NCBI RefSeq assembly: GCF_013416555.1
Contig: NZ_JACCFG010000002.1
Coordinates: forward strand, 744,001 to 808,000
DNA length: 64,000 nucleotides
Source of the DNA: Sphingomonas sp. R-74633
Lineage (GTDB): Bacteria; Pseudomonadota; Alphaproteobacteria; Sphingomonadales; Sphingomonadaceae
Direction of reading: 5' to 3'
In this document: positions 9,190 through 15,816 of the stretch, piece after piece
How the letters are laid out: each line of letters opens with the position of its first letter
Numbering within the stretch: the stretch's first letter is position 1
Translations under genes and position numbers: made by a program
Notes under the pieces: model-generated
The model's input: only the letters and a program-made list of their open reading frames with translations
Told to the model about the DNA's origin: nothing
Database searches by the model: none

Positions 9190-9257
9190 GCCCCCCTGTG
9201 GGGGGCGGCCGGGAAGCGGGAAGGGCCGTCGCGCTCCCCCCTCGCGCGGCGGCCCTT
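9190..9257. terminator. Two GC-rich stem-loops between convergent hfaD and lysR
   Basis: GCCCCCC-TGT-GGGGGGC (9190-9206) is a perfect 7-bp stem. A second hairpin at 9221-9257 pairs AAGGGCCG..CGCGC with GCGCG.CGGCCCTT around a C-rich loop. They sit between two converging genes, so a bidirectional stop signal is likely, although neither has a long T-run. Confidence 0.55.
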
Positions 9258-9276
9258 CGATTCGTGGGCGCTGGAT

Positions 9277-10176
9277 TCAATGGCAAGGCAGTGTCCTGCC
9301 GTACCGCTTCGCGAGCATCTCCAGGAAGCGCTGGAGAGCGGCACTCTGGTTGTCGCGCCGCCAGTGGATCGCCTGCTCGAGATGAGTGGGACCGAACGCA
9401 TCATGGACCGGGCACAGCACGCAGGCATCGCCGTCGCGCGCCACCCCGGTGGTCACGACGACGCTTCCGTTCCCCGCGAAGGGCAGCAGGTTCTCGCGCC
9501 GCACGTCCTGGATGCGCACGCTCGGACCAAAGCCGGGACCCGACAGGCGGGAGGTGACCAGGTCGTTGAGGTACGGCCCGGGATCGACCTGGGAGATGAC
9601 GAAGGTCATCCCCCTGAGGTCTGTCCAGTATAGCGGCACGCGAGCGCAAAGCGGATCGCCGTGCGCGAGACCGATCATCACTTGCTCGCTCCAGAAGGAG
9701 AGCGAGGTGATGCCGGGACGTTCCGCCTGACCGCACATCACCGCGAAGTCGAGCTGGTCACGCTCCAGCCCGCGCAGCAGCCGCGTGCGGCTGCGCTCCT
9801 TCGCCGAGAGCTCGACATCGGGGCAGGCGGCGCGGAAGTCGCGGACGACCGCCGACAGGTCGCCGCTTCCGAGCGACCCGTGGAAGCCGAACCGCAGCAG
9901 CCCGGCCGTCCCGCGTGCGATCGCGGCGCATTCCTGGTCGAGCGCGTCGATGTCGGCGACGATGTTGCGGGCCTTGCGCAGGAAGCCTTCGCCGGGGCTG
10001 GTCGGGATCACGCCGTGCGTCGAGCGGCGGAACAGCGCGAGTCCGATCCGGTCTTCGAGGTAATGGACCTGCTTGCTCAGCGTCGATTGCTTGACCCCGA
10101 ACCGGTCGGCTGCCTTGCTGAAGCTCCCGGTGTCGGCTGCCGCCAGCGCGTAGCGCAGCAAATGAACCTCGATCAT
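9277..10176 (-). CDS. LysR-family transcriptional regulator
   Basis: 299 residues. The N-terminal winged helix is plain: HLLRYALAAADTGSFSKAAD, FGVKQSTLSKQVHYLEDRIG, LALFRRSTHGVIPTSPGEGF. A periplasmic-binding-protein-like effector domain follows (RFGFHGSLGSGDLSAVVRDF..., DQLDFAVMCGQ). It is divergent from the RNase-like gene at 10353, and LysR proteins often control the gene divergent from them, so that gene is the first candidate target. The effector is unknown. A shared 18-nt element (10263-10280) lies in the 176-bp intergenic space. Confidence 0.88.
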   Translation of the reverse strand: MIEVHLLRYALAAADTGSFSKAADRFGVKQSTLSKQVHYLEDRIGLALFRRSTHGVIPTSPGEGFLRKARNIVADIDALDQECAAIARGTAGLLRFGFHGSLGSGDLSAVVRDFRAACPDVELSAKERSRTRLLRGLERDQLDFAVMCGQAERPGITSLSFWSEQVMIGLAHGDPLCARVPLYWTDLRGMTFVISQVDPGPYLNDLVTSRLSGPGFGPSVRIQDVRRENLLPFAGNGSVVVTTGVARDGDACVLCPVHDAFGPTHLEQAIHWRRDNQSAALQRFLEMLAKRYGRTLPCH

Positions 10177-10262
10177 CCAAGCCCCTCTGCCGAGTTGCGC
10201 GGCCGGTGGTTAAGCCGGCGATCACGATGTCCGCACCATCACGTTCAAGTTGCGGAACCGCC

Positions 10263-10280
10263 ATTCTAAGAAATGGGGGT
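10263..10280. promoter_or_regulatory. 18-nt element shared with the luxI upstream region (candidate lux box)
   Basis: ATTCTAAGAAATGGGGGT here matches ATTCCAAGAAATGGGGGT at 23128-23145 in 17 of 18 positions. At this copy the flanks make an inverted repeat CCATT-N6-AATGG. It lies 73 bp before the RNase-like gene and 86 bp before lysR. Binding by the LuxR protein encoded at 23150 is an inference. Confidence 0.5.
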
Positions 10281-10352
10281 GCGCGAAAGGTCCGAATGCT
10301 TCCGACTATGCATACTGTCAGCTTCCGGTAAGGCCGCTTCCTGGAGATCGAG

Positions 10353-10862
10353 ATGCATTGGCTGGCCTATGGCCTCGGACTGATCATGCTCGCCGGTGCC
10401 GCTATGGTTATCCGGCGGTGGTGGCTTGGTCTCGGCCGGACGGCGCGGACGCTGAAGAGGATCGCGCCTGCGCTGGTGGAACTCGACGAGTTCTTTGCGC
10501 TCATCGATCTTGCCGGACCCGGCTCCCACTATCTCGAGCGCCACGGCCCGATGCTGATGAGCAGCGAAGTGCTCCGACGCGCCGAGACCGGCATGCTCGA
10601 GGTGTCCGGCGTCGTTGGGAAGCCGGTCGCCTCGAGCCGATGGCTGCACCATGCCGACCTGCTCGAATGCGCCGTCTCCGCGCTGGAGCATTGGGCAGCG
10701 GGGGGCCGTCCCGCTGGCGGCCGGTTTCGGTTCGAGTTCGACCGCGAGGTGGGGGAAGGCTTTCGCAAGGGTGGCGGCACCCTGGTCAGGACGAGGATCG
10801 CCGTGGTCATCGTTCGTGACGGCGAAATCGTGACTGCGTTTCCTTCGCTCGAGGGCAAGTGA
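10353..10862 (+). CDS. Membrane-anchored protein with RNase A-like (CdiA-CT type) toxin domain
   Basis: 169 residues, with GGAGATCGAG before ATG 10353. Residues 3-20 form one transmembrane segment followed by RRWW. The soluble part resembles the bacterial RNase A-superfamily domain found at the C-terminus of some contact-dependent inhibition and polymorphic toxins: YLERHGP (His64), an Arg 11 residues later (Arg75), SSRW at 94-97, a VGEGFRKGG turn, and a final TAFP (Thr161). From memory, the Yersinia kristensenii CdiA toxin uses a His, an Arg 11 residues on, and a Thr-x-Tyr near its end; here the Tyr is Phe163. No immunity gene is visible next door. The role (effector, anti-phage or host RNase) is open, and activity is not proven. 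Confidence 0.5.
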   Translation: MHWLAYGLGLIMLAGAAMVIRRWWLGLGRTARTLKRIAPALVELDEFFALIDLAGPGSHYLERHGPMLMSSEVLRRAETGMLEVSGVVGKPVASSRWLHHADLLECAVSALEHWAAGGRPAGGRFRFEFDREVGEGFRKGGGTLVRTRIAVVIVRDGEIVTAFPSLEGK

Positions 10863-10975
10863 CGGCGAGGACTTTGGGGAGCTGGCCCTGTTGCCCGATT
10901 GCACCGGTCGCCGCCAGAATTGATCCGAAGTGGCTGCGATTCCTCGGTTTATCGATTGGCTTGCGTTTGAAGTCG

Positions 10976-10995
10976 TTCCAATCCTAGTCTTGGAA
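10976..10995. promoter_or_regulatory. 20-bp inverted repeat TTCCAA-N8-TTGGAA
   Basis: TTCCAATCCTAGTCTTGGAA has perfect 6-bp arms separated by 8 bp, a geometry like LuxR-type boxes. Its right half read on the other strand begins ATTCCAAGA, the same nine bases as the start of the element at 23128. It is 245 bp upstream of the sigma-factor start. Function is inferred. Confidence 0.4.
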
Positions 10996-11023
10996 TGCGT
11001 CGTTCAAAGCACGGCGCCGAGGC

Positions 11024-11140
11024 TTGAGAACCTTGTTTGAGATCCCCTATCCAGGCCCTCGCGGCCGGGTGGCCGACGCGCATGTCCAAGCCGTTCGCGG
11101 CTAAAGGCGTCGGCGCAAGTCCTCAAACTTGTGTTCTCAA
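11024..11140. repeat. Long-spaced inverted repeat upstream of fecI-like gene
   Basis: The left arm TTGAGAACCTTGTTTGAG (11024-11041) is matched on the opposite strand by CTCAAACTTGTGTTCTCAA (11122-11140): TTGAGAAC/GTTCTCAA and GTTTGAG/CTCAAAC pair exactly, with 3-4 bp between the half-motifs. The arms are separated by 80 bp. It may be a looping operator pair or the relic of an inserted element. Confidence 0.55.
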
Positions 11141-11240
11141 CACCCGGCTTCCAGCCGGATGCCTCGCCACGGGAGGCATGACGATGTGCTGGGTGAACAA
11201 GGCTAGGCAGACTTCGCATCGGGTAACGGGAGCGGCATGA

Positions 11241-11789
11241 ATGTCGCCCCCATCGCCTTCGATCGCGCCGGTACTGGAGGACGCCGAGCCCGCCGCGCTC
11301 GGCATCGAGATGATTTACCGCAATGAGCGCCACGCGCTGGTGCGGTTCATCACGCGGTATCGCTCCAATCCCGAGGACGCCGGCGACGTCGCGCAGGAAG
11401 CTTTTTTGAGGCTGGCCCAGAGCGAGCAGGGACGATCGGACGCCATCCTCCAGCCTCGCGCCTTTCTTTGGCAGATCGCGCGCAATTTGATGCGCAACCA
11501 GGCCAAGAGCGCGGCGGGGCGCGGCGAGCGGCTTCAAATCGTCTATGACGATGAGGCCGTTTCGGATGCGAATGAGGTGGCCCGGCTCGAAGCGCGTGAT
11601 GGCCTCGCGCGGGTCGAAGCTGTAATGCGCCGTATGAAGCCCAAGACTCGGGAAATATTCATGGCGGTTCGCCTCGACGGAATGAGTTATGCCGAAATTG
11701 CGGAGCGCACGGGCATGACGGTCTCGGGCGTTGAGAAGCAAATGGCCAAGGCGATGGCGATGCTGTTGAAGAATGCAGGCCGAGACTGA
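11241..11789 (+). CDS. ECF RNA polymerase sigma factor, FecI type
   Basis: 182 residues. Region 2 is clear (YRNERHALVRFITRYRSNPEDAGDVAQEAFLRLAQ, about residues 25-60), followed by the region 2.4-like RAFLWQIARNLMRNQAK and region 4 (MKPKTREIFMAVRLDGMSYAEIAERTGMTVSGVEKQMAKAM) near the end. The spacing is that of FecI-like sigma factors controlled by a FecR anti-sigma factor and an STN-type TonB receptor, both of which follow. It overlaps the next gene by one base (TGATG). Likely targets are the receptor and isopeptidase genes just downstream. Confidence 0.93.
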   Translation: MSPPSPSIAPVLEDAEPAALGIEMIYRNERHALVRFITRYRSNPEDAGDVAQEAFLRLAQSEQGRSDAILQPRAFLWQIARNLMRNQAKSAAGRGERLQIVYDDEAVSDANEVARLEARDGLARVEAVMRRMKPKTREIFMAVRLDGMSYAEIAERTGMTVSGVEKQMAKAMAMLLKNAGRD

Positions 11790-12784
11790 TGGCGAGTGGC
11801 GGAAGCGGCCGCACTGACACGATCGACGATCAGGCAGCCGCGTGGTTCGCGCGGATGCAGGGTCCCGACCGCGACGCAGCGCAGCTGGCGTTCGAGCGCT
11901 GGCGCGCTGCCGACCCATCGCATCGCGCAGCCTATGCGGAGGCAGAGCGGCAATGGCAGATTACGGCGGGCCTGGCCGGCACCGAGATGGGCCGGTCCAG
12001 ACAGCTCCCCGAGCGGAGTCCGCCATTCTGGCAATTGCCGGCCGCGCGTCCGGGCTTCGCGCTGGCGGCGATCGTTCTCGCCTTGCTGGCCGGCTTCTGG
12101 CTGCTTCGCGCGCCAACTAGGGGGCCTTCGCCCACACTTGTCGCCGCTGACGATCCTCAGGCTAGCCGGGTCGGGGAGATCCGCACCTTCAAGCTCGCCG
12201 ACGGCACGACCGTCACGCTCGACACCGACAGCGCAATCGATGTTCGATTCTCCGCCGGCGCGCGAGTCGTGCGCCTGACCCGGGGCCGCGCACGGTTCGA
12301 CGTATTTCATGACGCTTCGCGGCCCTTCCGGGTAGAGGCGGCTGGCCGGACCGTCACCGCGCGCGGGACGCTGTTCGACGTCGGGTTCGAGCCGGAAGGC
12401 GTGAGAGTGACTCTGTTCCGCGGCGCGGTCGATGTTCGCGGCCTGGCGCCCGCCGGTGGCGTGGCCCCGGTCACGCGGCTTGCGCCGGGCGAGTGCTTTA
12501 CCGACGTGCCCGCGCGTCCGCGGGTCGCAAAGGCGAGCATCGGCGCACAGCAATGGGTATCGGGGATGCTCGACTTCGACGCGGTCCCGCTCGGCGACGT
12601 GCTCCAGCAGACCAATCGCTATTCGGCGCTGAAAATCCAGCTTGGCGACCCTGCGCTTGCTTCCCTGCGCGTCACCGGCGCGTTTCGACCGGTCCCCGTG
12701 GAGCAGCTTGCCGCGAGCCTCGCGGCGGCATTTTCGCTGCGGGTCGAGCGCAGTTCACAGGGCGATTTCGTCCTCAAACGCTAG
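11789..12784 (+). CDS. FecR-family anti-sigma factor
   Basis: 331 residues. In order: an N-terminal cytoplasmic DUF4880 segment (DDQAAAWFARMQGPD...FERWRAADPSHRAAYAEAERQW, residues 8-55), one transmembrane helix (FALAAIVLALLAGFWLL, about 90-107), a periplasmic FecR domain (EIRTFKLADGTTVTLDTDSA, RFDVFHDASRPFRVEAAGR, ARGTLFDVGF), and a C-terminal STN-like part (LDFDAVPLGDVLQQTNRYSA). FecR proteins hold the sigma factor and release it when the loaded TonB receptor touches them in the periplasm. The start overlaps the sigma-factor stop by one base. Confidence 0.93.
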   Translation: MASGGSGRTDTIDDQAAAWFARMQGPDRDAAQLAFERWRAADPSHRAAYAEAERQWQITAGLAGTEMGRSRQLPERSPPFWQLPAARPGFALAAIVLALLAGFWLLRAPTRGPSPTLVAADDPQASRVGEIRTFKLADGTTVTLDTDSAIDVRFSAGARVVRLTRGRARFDVFHDASRPFRVEAAGRTVTARGTLFDVGFEPEGVRVTLFRGAVDVRGLAPAGGVAPVTRLAPGECFTDVPARPRVAKASIGAQQWVSGMLDFDAVPLGDVLQQTNRYSALKIQLGDPALASLRVTGAFRPVPVEQLAASLAAAFSLRVERSSQGDFVLKR

Positions 12785-12879
12785 CCATCGCCTCGTCGAA
12801 ATAAATTCGGGCGGGTTTTCCGCGCCGCATTGTCTCGCCTCCCAGACCGTCATCACGACGGCAGAATGGGGAGCAGAAT

Positions 12880-15816
12880 ATGCGGTTGGGGAAGATGGGT
12901 GTGCTGGCGTTGGCGAGCACGGCGATCGTGATGACAATGCCGGTCGCCATTGCGCAACAGGCCGACGGCGCGCGCAATTACGACGTGCCGAGCCAGGATC
13001 TGGGAGCCGCATTGCGTCAGGTCGCGCAGCAATCGGGCACGCCGGTCATCGTGCCGACCGACCTTGTCGATGGCCTTACCTCGCCGGCACTCAAGGGTCG
13101 CTACCTTCCCGCGGAGGCGGTGGGGCAGTTGCTGCGAGGCAGCCACCTGCGCGTCGTTACCGTCGGCGCAACGCTGGTCGTGCAGCGCGACGATCCCGCC
13201 CCGGAGGGAAACCAGAACGCAGAAGGTGATCGCGAAATCCTGGTCACCGGAACCCGCATCCGCGGTAGCGGACCCGTGGGTGTGCCGGTCATCACGATCG
13301 ACCGCAAGGACATGGCCGAAGCAGGCTTCTCGACGACGCAGCAGATCGTCCAATCCATTCCGCAGAATTACAGCGGCGGCGCGATCGAGGGGATGAGCGG
13401 GCTGATCACCGGCGCGGGCAACGGCAATGTCAGCCGCGGAGTCGGTGTCAATCTGCGCGGCCTTGGCCAGGGCTCGACTCTGGTCCTCATCAACGGAGAC
13501 CGGCCACCCCTCGGGGGATTCTCGGGCACCTTCTCCGACCTCTCCGTCATCCCCGCTTCGGCGATCGAACGCATCGAGATCGTCCCCGACGGCTCCTCCG
13601 CGATCTATGGGTCGGATGCAGTCGCGGGCGTGGTGAACGTGGTGACACGCAACAATTTCAGCGGCGCCGAGACCAGCTTCCGGATCGGCACAGCCGACGG
13701 CGACGCCCAGGAATATCAGTTCAGCCAGGTTCTCGGCGCGAAATGGTCCACAGGAAATGTGGTCGTGGCCTATGAATTCTACCACCGCGACAATCTCTCC
13801 GCCGACGACCGGCCCTATATTACCGACGACCTTCGCCCCTTTGGCGGCGGCGACTATCGCGGCAATTATGCGAGCCCCGGCACGATCGTCGCGGGAGGAA
13901 TCAACTTCGCCATCCCCCGCGGCCAGTTCGGCAACGGGCTGACGGCAGCGCAACTGACGCGCGGGGTGATCAATCGCGGAGATGGCTGGGACGGCACCGA
14001 CATCCTGCCCGAGCAGCAGCGCCATTCGCTGTTCGTCTCGTTCAGCCAGGACCTGACCAGCAATCTGCGCCTCTACGCTCGCGGACTGGGGACTTGGCGC
14101 AAGTTCGACGTCGCGGTCCGCAGCGGCGCCGATACGCGCCGCACGGTCCCGGTCACCAATCCCTATTATGTCGATCCGATCGGCACGCACTTGCCGATCG
14201 GCGTGAACTACAGCTTCGTGCGCGACCTCGGCAACGAGCGCTATCGTGGCGACGTACTCGCTTATGGCGGCACCGCAGGCCTCGAGTTGACGCTCGGCGG
14301 CTGGTCGGTCGACTCCCACGGGACCTGGGGCAAGCAGGATGAGCGCTACGACTATCTGAACCGCGTCAACTCTGCACGCCTCGCACTAGCGCTTGCCGAC
14401 ACCAACCCCGCCACCGCCTATAACCTGCTGGGCGACGGTCCTTCGACCAATCCCGCCACGATCGAGTCGATCCGAGGCTACAACAAGAGGCGCTGGGACG
14501 CCTTGGTCTGGTCGGCTTCGCTGCGCGCGGACGGTCCGCTGTTCGCACTGCCGGCAGGCGATGTCCGCCTCGCGGTGGGCGCGGAATATCGCGAGGACCG
14601 TTACCGGGACCGCGAGAATATCTCCTACACATCCACGCTCGCCCCGCGCGCCAATGCGCTGACCCCGTTGCCCGGGCCGCGCACTGTGAAGGGCGCCTAT
14701 GCCGAGTTGCGCATTCCCGTGTTCAACGAGGCGATGGCAGTGCCGCTGTTCCGCCGCCTCGATCTTTCGGCGGCGGTTCGTTCGGAACATTATAGTGACT
14801 TCGGCAGCACCACGAACCCGAAGGTCAGCTTCGCCTGGGAACCGCTAGGCGGAATTACGCTGCGCGGAAGCTACGGTAAGTCGTTCCGCGCGCCCGGCGT
14901 CACCGAACTTCGCCAAGATCCCGACACGTTCGGGCAGTTCGCCTATCCGGTGGTCGATCCCCAGTCCCCGACCGGCATGTCGAACATCATGGTCATTCGC
15001 GGCAACGACCCGGATCTGGGGCCCGAGCGCGCCACGACCTGGACGCTGGGAGCGGACCTGAAACCGGCGGCGCTGCCGGGACTGCGGCTTGGCGTTACCT
15101 GGTTCGACGTCAACTACCGCGACCGGATCGCCTCGGTCGCCTCAAGCGTCACGACCTATCTGATCAACCGCGATATTTATGCACCGATACTGACCTTCAA
15201 TCCGTCGGCGGCGCGCATCGCCGAATTGTTCGCCTCGCCATATTATCTGGACCTGGCGGGTATCCCCAGCAGCGCGCCGATCGTCGCGATCGCTGATGCG
15301 CGGACGCGCAACCTGTCGATCGTCAAGCAGTCCGGGCTCGATCTCGACATGCAATATGATTTCGGGCTGGGCGGCGGCAACGCCACGATCGGCGCGACCG
15401 GGACCTATATCTTCGGGATCAAGCAGCAGCTGACCGCAACCTCGGCGCCGGTCGATGTGGTCGATAGCGTCGGCAACCCGATCGACCTCCGGCTCCGCGG
15501 GCGCGCTTCCTGGAATAAGGGTGGGTTCGGGGTCGCATTGTTCGCCACTTACGCCGACGGCTATCAGAACAGGACCGTCACCCCGGCGCAGCGCGTCTCG
15601 TCCTGGACGACGATCGACCTCAATCTGAGCTACAGCTTCCAGCAGACCTCGGGGCCGTTCAAGGGGCTTCGCGTTGCGCTCAACGCAAGCAACCTGTTCG
15701 ATTCCGATCCGCCCTATGTGAGCTATGTCGTCGGCACGCTCGCGGTCGGCTTCGACGGCGAGAATGCGAACCCGATGGGCCGCTTCGTCGCGCTGCAGGT
15801 CTCCAAATCATGGTGA
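12880..15816 (+). CDS. TonB-dependent receptor with STN signalling domain, lasso-cluster associated
   Basis: 978 residues, GGGGAGC before ATG 12880. A signal peptide (ALASTAIVMTMPVAIAQQ) is followed by an STN domain at about residues 27-105 (YDVPSQDLGAALRQVAQQSG...LLRGSHLRVVTVGATLVVQ), a TonB box area (REILVTGTRIRG), the plug (QQIVQSIPQN, NLRGLGQGSTLVLINGDR, IERIEIVPDGSSAIYGSDAV) and a 22-strand barrel ending LQVSKSW. The STN domain links it to the FecI/FecR pair just upstream. In isopeptidase-type lasso clusters such receptors are thought to re-import the matured peptide; that ligand is inferred from context. It overlaps the isopeptidase start by 7 bp. Confidence 0.92.
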   Translation: MRLGKMGVLALASTAIVMTMPVAIAQQADGARNYDVPSQDLGAALRQVAQQSGTPVIVPTDLVDGLTSPALKGRYLPAEAVGQLLRGSHLRVVTVGATLVVQRDDPAPEGNQNAEGDREILVTGTRIRGSGPVGVPVITIDRKDMAEAGFSTTQQIVQSIPQNYSGGAIEGMSGLITGAGNGNVSRGVGVNLRGLGQGSTLVLINGDRPPLGGFSGTFSDLSVIPASAIERIEIVPDGSSAIYGSDAVAGVVNVVTRNNFSGAETSFRIGTADGDAQEYQFSQVLGAKWSTGNVVVAYEFYHRDNLSADDRPYITDDLRPFGGGDYRGNYASPGTIVAGGINFAIPRGQFGNGLTAAQLTRGVINRGDGWDGTDILPEQQRHSLFVSFSQDLTSNLRLYARGLGTWRKFDVAVRSGADTRRTVPVTNPYYVDPIGTHLPIGVNYSFVRDLGNERYRGDVLAYGGTAGLELTLGGWSVDSHGTWGKQDERYDYLNRVNSARLALALADTNPATAYNLLGDGPSTNPATIESIRGYNKRRWDALVWSASLRADGPLFALPAGDVRLAVGAEYREDRYRDRENISYTSTLAPRANALTPLPGPRTVKGAYAELRIPVFNEAMAVPLFRRLDLSAAVRSEHYSDFGSTTNPKVSFAWEPLGGITLRGSYGKSFRAPGVTELRQDPDTFGQFAYPVVDPQSPTGMSNIMVIRGNDPDLGPERATTWTLGADLKPAALPGLRLGVTWFDVNYRDRIASVASSVTTYLINRDIYAPILTFNPSAARIAELFASPYYLDLAGIPSSAPIVAIADARTRNLSIVKQSGLDLDMQYDFGLGGGNATIGATGTYIFGIKQQLTATSAPVDVVDSVGNPIDLRLRGRASWNKGGFGVALFATYADGYQNRTVTPAQRVSSWTTIDLNLSYSFQQTSGPFKGLRVALNASNLFDSDPPYVSYVVGTLAVGFDGENANPMGRFVALQVSKSW

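Larger units (their letters stand above)
10863..11240. other. 378-bp upstream region of the sigma-factor gene; two dyads, no gene
   Basis: No frame here has a convincing protein. The 67-codon plus-strand frame ending at 11240 lacks any family pattern. What is present is a 20-bp dyad at 10976-10995 and a long inverted repeat with arms at 11024-11041 and 11122-11140. Together they look like a regulated promoter region for the ECF sigma-factor operon. Confidence 0.6.

Noticed and set aside
11037..11240. 67-codon frame just upstream of the sigma-factor gene
   Set aside because: It contains the arms of the inverted repeat, has no ribosome-binding site and no recognisable peptide; not an extra lasso precursor because it lacks the leader pattern.
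12853..14319. 488-codon minus-strand open frame inside the lasso TonB receptor
   Set aside because: Antisense shadow of high-GC codons; Arg/Asp/Gly-rich text with no domain, while the plus strand is a full receptor.
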